Part shown: positions 56,005-64,000 of the stretch, in pieces
Layout of the letters: each line of letters starts with the position of its first letter
Position numbering within the stretch: position 1 is the stretch's first letter
Source of the DNA: Rhodobacter sp.
GTDB taxonomy: Bacteria > Pseudomonadota > Alphaproteobacteria > Rhodobacterales > Rhodobacteraceae
DNA: 64,000 nucleotides
Direction: 5' to 3'
Assembly: GCA_013821825.1 (NCBI GenBank)
Contig: PNJK01000004.1
Coordinates: forward strand, 35,293-99,292
Program-made: the position numbers and the translations under genes
The notes under the pieces: generated by a model
What the model saw: only the letters and a program-made list of their open reading frames with translations
What the model was told of the DNA's origin: nothing
The model's database searches: none

Positions 56005-56310
56005 TCAGCGCCCCGCTTTTTCATCCAGCCCGGAGGTGCCTTCGCGGCGGGCGAGTTCTGCCAGCACGTCGTCCAGCGTCACGTCTCGGGCGGCCAGCAT
56101 GACCAGCAGGTGGTAGAGCACATCTGCCGCCTCGCAGGTCAGGCGGGCGCGGTCGCCCCTCACGGCTTCGATGATCGCCTCTACCGCCTCTTCGCCGAAC
56201 TTCTCGGCGCATTTTTCCGGACCCTTGGCCAGGAGCTTGGCCGTCCATGAGCTTTCCGGGTCTGCACCCTTGCGGGCGGCGATGGTGGCGGCAAGACGTT
56301 CAAGGCTCAT
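56005..56310 (-). CDS. hisE: phosphoribosyl-ATP diphosphatase
   Basis: [45 protein letters not shown]...[18 protein letters not shown]. Confidence 0.96.
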   Translation of the reverse strand: MSLERLAATIAARKGADPESSWTAKLLAKGPEKCAEKFGEEAVEAIIEAVRGDRARLTCEAADVLYHLLVMLAARDVTLDDVLAELARREGTSGLDEKAGR

Positions 56311-57068
56311 GACAGCCTCACTGGGATGCCCGCGGCGGCCAGGTGGGCCTTGGCCTCGCCGATGGTAAAGGTGCCGAAGTGGAAGATCGACGCGGCGAGG
56401 ACGGCGCTGGCGTGGCCCTCGGTGATGCCTTCGACGAGGTGATCAAGGGTGCCGACCCCGCCACTGGCGATGACGGGGATGTCCACCGCATCCGCAACGG
56501 CGCGGGTGAGGGGAATATTGAAACCGGCCCGGGTGCCGTCGCGGTCCATGCTGGTCAGCAAAATCTCGCCGGCGCCCTTGGCGGCGACAGTGCGGGCAAA
56601 GTCGACCGCGTCAATGCCTGTGGCGCGACGGCCGCCGTGGGTGAAGATCTCCCACTTGCCCGGAGCGACGGTCCTGGCATCGATCGCCACCACGATGCAC
56701 TGCGACCCGAACCGGTCGGCGGCTTCGGCCACCACATCGGGCCGGGCAACGGCGGCAGAGTTGAAGCTGACCTTGTCGGCCCCGGCCAGAAGAAGCTTGC
56801 GCACATCCTCGGGCGTGCGGACGCCGCCGCCCACGGTCAGCGGCATGAAGCACTGTTCGGCGGTGCTGGTGACCAGATCGTACATCGTGGCGCGATTGTC
56901 CTCGGTCGCCATGATGTCGAGAAAGCAAAGCTCATCCGCGCCGGCCGCATCATAGGCCTTTGCGGCCTCGACCGGGTCGCCAGCGTCGATCAGGTCGACG
57001 AAGTTGACGCCTTTGACCACACGGCCGTTGGCGACGTCGAGGCAGGGGATGATGCGGGTTTTCAGCAT
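56307..57068 (-). CDS. hisF: imidazole glycerol phosphate synthase subunit HisF
   Basis: [52 protein letters not shown]. Confidence 0.97.
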   Translation of the reverse strand: MLKTRIIPCLDVANGRVVKGVNFVDLIDAGDPVEAAKAYDAAGADELCFLDIMATEDNRATMYDLVTSTAEQCFMPLTVGGGVRTPEDVRKLLLAGADKVSFNSAAVARPDVVAEAADRFGSQCIVVAIDARTVAPGKWEIFTHGGRRATGIDAVDFARTVAAKGAGEILLTSMDRDGTRAGFNIPLTRAVADAVDIPVIASGGVGTLDHLVEGITEGHASAVLAASIFHFGTFTIGEAKAHLAAAGIPVRLS

Positions 57069-57136
57069 GATGTCAGCCTAGCGCTTGCGGCAGGCCGGGG
57101 AAAGGGGGCGCTGCCCCCTTGGGGCCCCTGGCCCCG

Positions 57137-57168
57137 ACCCCCGGGGATATTTGGGAACAGAAGAAGTA
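57137..57168. repeat. dispersed intergenic repeat, copy 1
   Basis: ACCCCCGGGGATATTTGGGAACAGAAGAAG abutting the hisA stop; matches copy 2 near 61976. Confidence 0.75.
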
Positions 57169-57888
57169 TCAGGTCCGCAGCGCCCTCAATGCCGCACCCA
57201 GATCGATCGCGCCGTCGTACAGCGCGCGGCCCGAGATGGCGCCGGCGATCGTGCCGGTGTCACGAAGGGCCAGCAGGTCCGCCATCGAGGCGACGCCGCC
57301 GGAGGCGATGACGGGGATGGAGACCGCGCGGGCGAGGGCCTCGGTCGCTGCGATGTTGGGCCCTTCCATCGCTCCGTCGCGGTCGATGTCGGTGTAGATG
57401 ATCGCCGCCACCCCGGCGTCCTCGAAGCTTCGGGCGAGGTCGGTGGCGATGATTTCGGTTTCCGTCGCCCAGCCCTTGGTGGCGACACGACCCTTGCGGG
57501 CGTCGATGCCGACCGCGACCCTGCCCGGGAAGGCCTTGGCGGCCTCGCGCACCAGCATCGGGTTTTCCACGGCCACAGTGCCAAGGATGACGCGGGCCAG
57601 GCCCTGTTCCAGCCACATCGCGATGGTGGCCATGTCGCGGATGCCGCCGCCAAGCTGGCATGGCACCGAGACGGCGGCGAGGATTGCCTGCACCGCGGCG
57701 GCGTTCACCGGCTTGCCCGCGAAGGCACCGTTCAGGTCGACAAGGTGCAGCCATTCGCAGCCTGCCGCCTGGAACGACAATGCCTGCGCGGCGGGGTCAT
57801 CGCCGAAGACGGTCGCCGCCTCCATCTCGCCGCGCAGCAGCCGGACGCACTGGCCGTCCTTCAGGTCAATCGCTGGGTAAAGGATCAT
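57169..57888 (-). CDS. hisA: phosphoribosylformimino-5-aminoimidazole carboxamide ribotide isomerase
   Basis: [36 protein letters not shown]...[12 protein letters not shown]. Confidence 0.96.
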   Translation of the reverse strand: MILYPAIDLKDGQCVRLLRGEMEAATVFGDDPAAQALSFQAAGCEWLHLVDLNGAFAGKPVNAAAVQAILAAVSVPCQLGGGIRDMATIAMWLEQGLARVILGTVAVENPMLVREAAKAFPGRVAVGIDARKGRVATKGWATETEIIATDLARSFEDAGVAAIIYTDIDRDGAMEGPNIAATEALARAVSIPVIASGGVASMADLLALRDTGTIAGAISGRALYDGAIDLGAALRALRT

Positions 57889-58032
57889 CGCCGGCCCCCG
57901 GTTTTGTCTGGCGCGGTCTTTGGCATGGGTCGCGCGCGATGAAAAGGTCTGGCGCGCGGCCCGACGTCACGTTTGATTGGTGTCCCTACCGGCGCAAAGC
58001 AGAGGGCCTGAGCTCTCGGATCGAGAGCGCCG

Positions 58033-58422
58033 ATGAAGACTTCCGCAATCGCTGCCGTGTTTGCAGCACTTGGAACCGCCGCTTTCGACGATCCGGTCGA
58101 AGGCATCTGGAACACCAAGACCAATGACAACGACAACTATGGCCATGTCGAGATCAAGCCCTGTAGCCCGGCCTTGTGCGGCACACTGGTCAAGGCCCTC
58201 AACGGTGCGGACAAGGAAATCGAAAGCGACAATATCGGACGCAGGATCGTCTGGGACATGGTGGCCTTTGCCGAGGGGCTTTATGACGACGGCGGGATCT
58301 GTTCGCCGGACCGTGACAAGGAATACAACGGCGACATGTCGCTGGCCGGAGACGGCCTGGCGGTGCGCGGCTGCGTGCTGGGCATCTGCCGCGATGGCGG
58401 CAGTTGGAAACGCGTCAACTAA
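58033..58422 (+). CDS. DUF2147-like secreted protein
   Basis: Signal peptide, then DDPVEGIWNTKTNDNDNYGHVEIKPCSPALCGTLVK...GICRDGGSWKRVN. Confidence 0.8.
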   Translation: MKTSAIAAVFAALGTAAFDDPVEGIWNTKTNDNDNYGHVEIKPCSPALCGTLVKALNGADKEIESDNIGRRIVWDMVAFAEGLYDDGGICSPDRDKEYNGDMSLAGDGLAVRGCVLGICRDGGSWKRVN

Positions 58423-58487
58423 GGCGCAGGTTTCGGGTCGCCAAGTGGCCCGGCCCCTGCGATAGCCGCGCATCGGGGAGGACGTTG

Positions 58488-59369
58488 ATGCGCGGCACTG
58501 ACTGGCTTTGGCTTTGGGCCTTGTCCCTTCTGTGGGGCGGGTCATTTCTTTTTGTCGAACTGGCGCTGGCCGGTCTGCCGCCCCTGACGGTGGTCTGGGG
58601 CAGGGTGGGCCTTGCGGCATTGATCCTTTGGGGCGTGGTTCGACTGCGGCGGACCGGGGGGCCACCGCGCGAGGTCTGGCCGGCGCTGCTGGTCATGGGG
58701 CTCTTGAACAACGCGGTGCCCTTCACGCTGTTCGCGCTGGCGCAGGGGCAGATCAGCGGCGCGCTGGCCTCGGTCCTGAACGCGACGACCCCGATCTTCA
58801 CGGTGCTGGTGGCACATCTGGCGACAGTGGACGAACGGCTCGGCCCGGCGCGGGCGCTGGGCGTGGGCCTGGGCTTTTCGGGCGTGGTCGTGATGCTTGC
58901 CGATGGCGGCATGGCAGGGACGCGGCTGGCGCTGCTGGCCGGCCTTGGGGCTGCGTTAAGCTACGGGCTGGCCAGCGTCTGGGGCCGCAGATTTCGTGCC
59001 GCCGGTCTTTCGCCCCTGACGACGGCCGTCGGTCAAGTCACGGCAAGCAGTCTTCTGCTGCTTCCGGCCTGGTTGCTGGTGGATCGGCCCTGGGCGTTGG
59101 GCTGGCCCGGCACCGGACCCGTGCTGGCCGTCCTTGGACTGGCAACCCTGTCGACGGCGGTCGCCTATCTGATCTTCTTCAAGGTGCTTGCCTCGGCCGG
59201 AGCGACGGCGATTTCGCTGGTGACCTTCCTGATCCCGATCAGCGCCATGGGGCTGGGCTGGCTGGTGCTGGGCGAAACCCTGGAGCCGCAGCAGATCGCC
59301 GGCCTGGGCCTCGTTCTGTTGGGACTGGGCGTGATCGACGGCCGCCTGATGGCAGAGATTGTTCGATAA
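58488..59369 (+). CDS. EamA/DMT family transporter
   Basis: LLWGGSFLFVELALAGLPPLTVVWGRVGLAALIL; 10-TM-like; C-terminal PISAMGLGWLVLGETLEPQQIAGLGLVLLGL. Confidence 0.92.
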   Translation: MRGTDWLWLWALSLLWGGSFLFVELALAGLPPLTVVWGRVGLAALILWGVVRLRRTGGPPREVWPALLVMGLLNNAVPFTLFALAQGQISGALASVLNATTPIFTVLVAHLATVDERLGPARALGVGLGFSGVVVMLADGGMAGTRLALLAGLGAALSYGLASVWGRRFRAAGLSPLTTAVGQVTASSLLLLPAWLLVDRPWALGWPGTGPVLAVLGLATLSTAVAYLIFFKVLASAGATAISLVTFLIPISAMGLGWLVLGETLEPQQIAGLGLVLLGLGVIDGRLMAEIVR

Positions 59370-59399
59370 TGTAAAGGAGATTTCTAAAAAGGCGGCGTC

Positions 59400-60041
59400 T
59401 CAGGGAGTCCAATGCAGGAAGTTTGCAATAAGTCGCAACCCGGCAGCTTGCGATTTCTCGGGGTGGAACTGGGTTCCGACGATGTTGTCGCGCCCGACGA
59501 TCGCGGTGATCGGACCGCCATAGTCGCAAAAGGCCAGCCGATGCGCCGGATCGGCGACGCGGAAGTGGTAGGAGTGGACGAAATAAGCGTGATCGCCGGT
59601 GGACAGACCGGCCAGCACCGGATGGGGGCGCTCGATCACCAGATCGTTCCAGCCCATGTGCGGCACCTTCAGCGCGCGGTCGGCGGGTTCGATCCTGACC
59701 ACATCGCCATCAATCCAGCCGAAGCCTTCGGTCAGGCGGTATTCGTGCCCGCGCGAAGCCAGCATCTGCATGCCGACGCAGATGCCAAGAAAGGGGCGGC
59801 CTTTGACGGTCACCGCCTCTTCGATGGCCTCGTAAAGCCCGCCATAGCTGCCCAGGGCGGCGCGGCAGGCCGGAAAGGCCCCGTCGCCGGGCAAGACGAT
59901 CCGGTCGGCCCTTGCCACATCCTCGGGGCGCGAGGAGACGAGAATGTCGCCGCCGCCAACTTCAGACGTCATGCGCTGAAAGGCCTTTTCGGCAGAGTGA
60001 AGGTTGCCGCTGTCGTAGTCGACCAGAACCGTCAGGCTCAC
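59400..60041 (-). CDS. hisH: imidazole glycerol phosphate synthase subunit HisH
   Basis: [20 protein letters not shown]...[15 protein letters not shown]...[15 protein letters not shown]. Confidence 0.97.
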   Translation of the reverse strand: MSLTVLVDYDSGNLHSAEKAFQRMTSEVGGGDILVSSRPEDVARADRIVLPGDGAFPACRAALGSYGGLYEAIEEAVTVKGRPFLGICVGMQMLASRGHEYRLTEGFGWIDGDVVRIEPADRALKVPHMGWNDLVIERPHPVLAGLSTGDHAYFVHSYHFRVADPAHRLAFCDYGGPITAIVGRDNIVGTQFHPEKSQAAGLRLIANFLHWTP

Positions 60042-60625
60042 AACGCGCCCTTCGTGCTGGGCAGCGCGCCACCAAGGCGGGGGTCAACCTCGACCGCCTC
60101 ACGCAAGGCGCGGGCGACGGCCTTGAAGGCGGCCTCGGCGATGTGGTGGCTGTTCAGCCCGTGGATCAGGTCGACATGCAGGGTGATTCCGCCATGCGTG
60201 GCCACTGCCTGAAAGAATTCGCGCACCAGTTCGGTGTCGAAGCTGCCGATATTTGCGGCGGGAAAGGGCAGGTTCCAGACCAGATAGGGCCGAGCGGAAA
60301 GGTCCAGCGCGACAGCCACCTGCGAGTCGTCCATCGCCAGCCGGAAGTGGCCATAGCGGCGGATACCGCGCTTGTCGCCAAGCGCCCTGGCAAGGGCCTG
60401 ACCAAGGGCGATGCCCACATCCTCGACAGTGTGGTGATCGTCGATGTGCAAGTCACCCTTGGCCCGGACGGTCAGGTCGATGAGGCTGTGGCGGCCCAGC
60501 TGGTCCAGCATGTGATCAAGGAAGCCGACGCCGGTCTTGCAGTCATGCGCGCCGGTGCCGTCCAGATTGACGGCAACGGAAATCTCGGTCTCGGCGGTCT
60601 TGCGGCTTACCTCGGCACGGCGCAT
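60038..60625 (-). CDS. hisB: imidazoleglycerol-phosphate dehydratase
   Basis: [47 protein letters not shown]. Confidence 0.97.
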   Translation of the reverse strand: MRRAEVSRKTAETEISVAVNLDGTGAHDCKTGVGFLDHMLDQLGRHSLIDLTVRAKGDLHIDDHHTVEDVGIALGQALARALGDKRGIRRYGHFRLAMDDSQVAVALDLSARPYLVWNLPFPAANIGSFDTELVREFFQAVATHGGITLHVDLIHGLNSHHIAEAAFKAVARALREAVEVDPRLGGALPSTKGAL

Positions 60626-60686
60626 CGCGGGTTCTCCCTTGCGTTCGCGGCCTTATAGGACGCGGGGTGCGGCATGGGAAGGCAGT

Positions 60687-61928
60687 TCAGGGCCTCAACC
60701 TGCCGATAGCAAGCCAGCCGAGCGCGGCCATCACGCCTGCAGTTGCCAGACAGGCGGGAAGGCCCCCGAATTGGTAGCTGAGCCCCGAAAGCAGCGTGCC
60801 GATCAGTCGCCCGGCCGCATTTGCCATATAGTAGAAGCCCACGTCGCGGGTGATCCGGTCCGCCGATCCGAAGGCAAGGATCAGGTAGGAATGCACCGAT
60901 GAGTTGATGGCGAAGACGAAACCGAAGGCAAGCAGCCCCACGATCAGCGTAGCTGTCAGCGCGGGAGAGGGCGCGCCGGCAACCCACGCTGACCCGGCCA
61001 GCAGGAACGGAATCGGAACCAGCAGACCGGCCCAGCGGATGGCCTTCGCGACAATCGCGGCTTCTGGCTGGCCCCTGGCGCCCAGCATTCGGGGCGCCAG
61101 AGCCTGCACGGCACCATAAGCGATGATCCAAAGGGCTAGGAACCCGCCGATCAGGAAGAACGCCTCGCGCCGGCCCTCTGCGGTGCCGTCGGACAGCACC
61201 GTCTGGAAATAGACCGGCACGCCCACGACGAACCACACATCCCGCGCGCCGAACAGGAACAGGCGCGCCAGCGACAGGCCGTTGACGCGCGGATCTGCAG
61301 AACGCCAGCCGCCCCACTGCTCATCCGTCTTTATCCGGCCAGGGAGGCCCGCGGGCAGCAATAGCACAATCGCCAGCAGGATCAGGGCCAGAACCGCTGC
61401 CATCCCCCAGACCGCCGCCTGAAATCCGACAAGCGCCAGAAGAGCCGCGCCAAGGAAGAAGCCCAGGCCCTTGACGGCGTTCTTTGATCCGGTGAGCAGT
61501 GCGACCCAGCGGAAGAGCCCGCCAGCTTCGCCGGGTGCCAGCAGTTTGACGGCGGATTTCGAGGACATCTTGGCCAGGTCCTTGGCCACCCCCGACACCC
61601 CCTGCACCGCCATCACGAAAGCGACCGATGCGGCGATGCCCCAGCCTGGATCAAGCTGCGCCAAGGCCACCAAGGCTGCGACCTGCAAGCCAAGCCCGGC
61701 GTAAAGCGTCGCCGCCAGACCGAAGCGCGCGGCCAGCCACCCGGCGGCGAGGTTGGTAAGGATTCCGGCCAGTTCGTAAAGCAGGAACAGCCAGGCAAGT
61801 TGCAGCGGGCTGAAGCCCAAAGCGTTGAAATGCAGCAGCACCAGCATCCGAAGTGCGCCATCGGTGGCCATGAAGGCCCAGTAGGCGGCGGTGACGGCAG
61901 CATAGGCGCGTAGCGGGTTGGCGGTCAT
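60687..61928 (-). CDS. arsJ: MFS transporter, ArsJ-like organoarsenical exporter
   Basis: Polytopic; RAYAAVTAAYWAFMATDGALRMLVLLHFNALGFSPLQLAWLFLLYELAGILTNLAAGWLAARFGL; adjacent to an ars GAPDH and ArsR-ArsC. Confidence 0.88.
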   Translation of the reverse strand: MTANPLRAYAAVTAAYWAFMATDGALRMLVLLHFNALGFSPLQLAWLFLLYELAGILTNLAAGWLAARFGLAATLYAGLGLQVAALVALAQLDPGWGIAASVAFVMAVQGVSGVAKDLAKMSSKSAVKLLAPGEAGGLFRWVALLTGSKNAVKGLGFFLGAALLALVGFQAAVWGMAAVLALILLAIVLLLPAGLPGRIKTDEQWGGWRSADPRVNGLSLARLFLFGARDVWFVVGVPVYFQTVLSDGTAEGRREAFFLIGGFLALWIIAYGAVQALAPRMLGARGQPEAAIVAKAIRWAGLLVPIPFLLAGSAWVAGAPSPALTATLIVGLLAFGFVFAINSSVHSYLILAFGSADRITRDVGFYYMANAAGRLIGTLLSGLSYQFGGLPACLATAGVMAALGWLAIGRLRP

Positions 61929-61974
61929 CGGTAGCGCCTTTGGCTGGTGGAGGACCGGGGGCCTTCAGCCCCCG

Positions 61975-62006
61975 GACCCCCCGAGGATATTTGCAAACAG
62001 AAGAAG
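61975..62006. repeat. dispersed intergenic repeat, copy 2
   Basis: GACCCCCCGAGGATATTTGCAAACAGAAGAAG; abuts the ancestral (readthrough) GAPDH stop. Confidence 0.75.
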
Positions 62007-62009
62007 GTG

Positions 62010-62951
62010 TCAGAGGCTTGCGGCAACCATCCGGGCGATATCGGCGAGGCGGCAGGTGTAGCCTCATTCGGTGTCATACCAGGCGTAGATCTTCACCTGT
62101 GTCCCGTTCACCACCATCGTCGATTGCGCGTCGATGATGGCCGGGCGGGGATCGTTGGTGAAATCGGATGACACCAGGGCGCGGCTCTTGCAGCCGAGGA
62201 TGCCGCGCAGCGGGCCGCTGGCTGCAGCTTTGAACAGGGCGTTGATTTCGTCCACCTTGGTTGGGCGTTCGACCTCATACACGCAATCGGTCAGCGAGGC
62301 GTTCAGAAGCGGCACGCGGACGGCATGGCCATTCAGTCGGCCTTTCAGTTCAGGGTAGATCATGGCGATGGCCGTGGCACTGCCCGAGGTCGTTGGAATC
62401 AGGTTCAAGAGCGCGGACCGCGCGCGGCGCGGGTCCCTGGCGGGCCGGTCGACGATGGTCCGGGTATTGGTCACGTCGTGGATCGTGGTGATCGAACCTT
62501 GGCGGAAGTCGAGCGCTTCGTGGCTCACCTTGACCACCGGCGCCAGGCAGATCGTCGTGCAAAAGGCAGCGGTGGCCAGGCGCTGCGAGCTGTCGTAGAG
62601 GTGATGGTTCACCCCGTGGACAGGGTTCAGCGCGCCGCCGTCCTTGACCGGGGCACAGACCACGACTGCCGTCACCCCGGCGGCATGACAGGGGGCGACC
62701 ATGGCCCAAGTCTTGAAGACTCCGCTACAGTCGATCACCGGATCGACGCCAAGATCTGCCAGCGCCACCGCCTCGATCGTCTTCGCATGGGTGAGGGGGA
62801 TGCGCTGGCCGTTCAGGATCAGCGCGTGCTGTTCGGCGTCGCCGGCGGGGTCGTTCAGCAGGGCCATCTCCGCCCTGGCCCCCAGGTTGATCAAGTTGCG
62901 CCGGACCGGTTTTCCTATGCGGCCAAGGCCATTCAGGGCGATGCGGGGCAT
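62010..62951 (-). pseudogene. ArsJ-associated glyceraldehyde-3-phosphate dehydrogenase, disrupted (ORF 62064..62951)
   Basis: CTTICLAPVVKVSHE, STMVVNGTQVKIYAWYDTE then in-frame TGA followed by GYTCRLADIARMVAASL*; apparent deletion in the NAD-binding domain. Confidence 0.75.
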
Positions 62952-62955
62952 GAGG

Positions 62956-63801
62956 TCAGGGCTTTTCGGCGGTCAGGGCATCGGTGCCGATGCGGTCGAC
63001 GCGGGATTGCAGGGACATCCGGCTCAATGAGCTGAACGGCAGTTCGACAAACGCCATGATCCGGCGGCGCAACGCGGCGTAGGTCTGCGCAAAGACCAAC
63101 GCCTTTTCGGCATCCGTACCGGTGGCCTTGACCGGGTCGGGCAATCCCCAATGTCCGGTAATCGGTTGGCCCGGCCAGGGCGGGCAGTCCTCGGAGGCGG
63201 CTGTGTCACAGACCGTGAAGACAAAATCCATCACCACTGGGCTTGGCTGCTGGAATTCCGAGACGTGTTTCGACCGCAAGTCGATTGTCTGGTGGCCGTT
63301 GCGCCTGAGAATCTCCAGCGCGAAGGGATTGAGTTCGGTATTTGGTCGGTTGCCGGCCGAGTATGCGCGGAACCTGCCCTTGCCCAGATCGCGCAACAGC
63401 GTTTCGGCAAGTATCGACCGGGCAGAGTTGCCGGAACAGATGAAGAGCACATTGAAATCGGTATCGCGGGCGGCCGGGTCCTTTTGGGTCGGGAAGAGCG
63501 GGGCAAGCAGTTCGGGCCGCGCCCGGCCGATATCAAGCGCGAGATAGCCGATCAGGCTTTCCGTTGCGGCCAGATCGACGCTGTAGAACAGGGATCGGCC
63601 ATCGCGGCGAACGGCAACCAACCCGGCGGCAGCAAGGTCCGACAGATGATGCGACAGGGTGTTCTGCTTCAGCCCGAGTGCTGTTGCGATTTCGGTGGGC
63701 CTGGCGCCTTGCGGGGCAAACCGCATCAGCAGCCGGAAGACCGCCAGCCGGTCCCGGTGGCCAAGCATGGCAAAGGCGAGGGTGGCGCGGTCTGGTTGCA
63801 T
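62956..63801 (-). CDS. ArsR-type HTH fused to low-MW phosphatase-type arsenate reductase
   Basis: N-term ARPTEIATALGLKQNTLSHHLSDLAAAGLVAVRRDGRSLFYSV; C-term NVLFICSGNSARSILAETLLRDLGKGRFRAYSAGNRP. Confidence 0.93.
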   Translation of the reverse strand: MQPDRATLAFAMLGHRDRLAVFRLLMRFAPQGARPTEIATALGLKQNTLSHHLSDLAAAGLVAVRRDGRSLFYSVDLAATESLIGYLALDIGRARPELLAPLFPTQKDPAARDTDFNVLFICSGNSARSILAETLLRDLGKGRFRAYSAGNRPNTELNPFALEILRRNGHQTIDLRSKHVSEFQQPSPVVMDFVFTVCDTAASEDCPPWPGQPITGHWGLPDPVKATGTDAEKALVFAQTYAALRRRIMAFVELPFSSLSRMSLQSRVDRIGTDALTAEKP

Positions 63802-63803
63802 TG

Positions 63804-63819
63804 TTCCAGAATTCAGGAA
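63804..63819. promoter_or_regulatory. candidate ArsR operator TTCCaGAATTCaGGAA
   Basis: Imperfect palindrome immediately upstream of the ArsR-ArsC start codon. Confidence 0.4.
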
Positions 63820-63912
63820 ATATCCCGGCCCGTCCAGTGAAGCTTTTATGACGGCAGATACCCGGAAACGACGAAAGCCGCCCCGGGGGGCGGCCTTTGC
63901 GTTGGTCCCAAC

Positions 63913-63987
63913 TGGAGCGGGCGATGAGATTCGAACTCACGACCCTAACCTTGGCAAGGTTATGCTCTACCCCTGAGCTACGCCCGC
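63913..63987 (-). tRNA. tRNA-Gly (GCC)
   Basis: Reverse complement GCGGGCGTAGCTCAGGGGTAGAGCATAACCTTGCCAAGGTTAGGGTCGTGAGTTCGAATCTCATCGCCCGCTCCA. Confidence 0.95.
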
Positions 63988-64000
63988 GCCGGTTGGACGA

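Noticed and set aside
62064-62066. UGA recoding (selenocysteine or Trp) in the ars GAPDH
   Set aside because: GAPDH has Trp here, not Cys; no SECIS-like context looked for or seen, and UGA is used as the normal stop across the window. Nonsense mutation or sequencing error is simpler.
1-64000. CRISPR array or known defence island
   Set aside because: No regularly spaced direct repeats and no Cas, restriction, toxin-antitoxin or CBASS-type proteins recognised.

Overview
This window reads as a high-GC alphaproteobacterial chromosome segment, most likely Rhodobacterales; the call rests on gene content and protein style, with no search run. Main blocks: (1) ~0.1-14 kb, an exopolysaccharide locus with GT2 and WecG/TagA glycosyltransferases, ManC, an ExoY-like sugar transferase, a PglK/MsbA-like ABC flippase, an O-antigen polymerase/ligase-like protein and a secreted protein with an RTX-type tail. 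It also holds a decayed G8/beta-helix/Ig-like adhesin relic and two paralogous small membrane proteins. (2) 14.4-15.2 kb, a broken IS5-type transposase. (3) 15-24 kb, GST, PPK2, a truncated NicO-type transporter relic, a MATE exporter, and KpsC / polysaccharide export protein / KpsS. (4) 24-44 kb, mostly housekeeping: ribE, carD, fdxA, an S4 protein, an SUV3-like helicase, an ECF sigma/anti-sigma pair, nusB-ribH-ribBA, cobS/cobT, a PilM/PilP-like fusion protein and SIMPL. (5) 44-54 kb, metY, VOC, MFS, an Lrp/LysE pair with a partial Lrp duplicate, DDAH, cupin and a sulfatase-like protein. (6) 54-63 kb, tRNA-Tyr, rlmB, a his operon interrupted by two opposite-strand genes, and an ars module (ArsR-ArsC fusion, GAPDH, ArsJ). 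The GAPDH carries a Trp-to-stop nonsense codon and an apparent internal deletion. A tRNA-Gly closes the window. No convincing new defence system or CRISPR array was found. The strongest leads are the disabled ars GAPDH, the G8 adhesin relic, the PilM/PilP-like fusion, the RTX-tailed secreted protein in the EPS locus, the small membrane paralogs, and several perfect inverted repeats.
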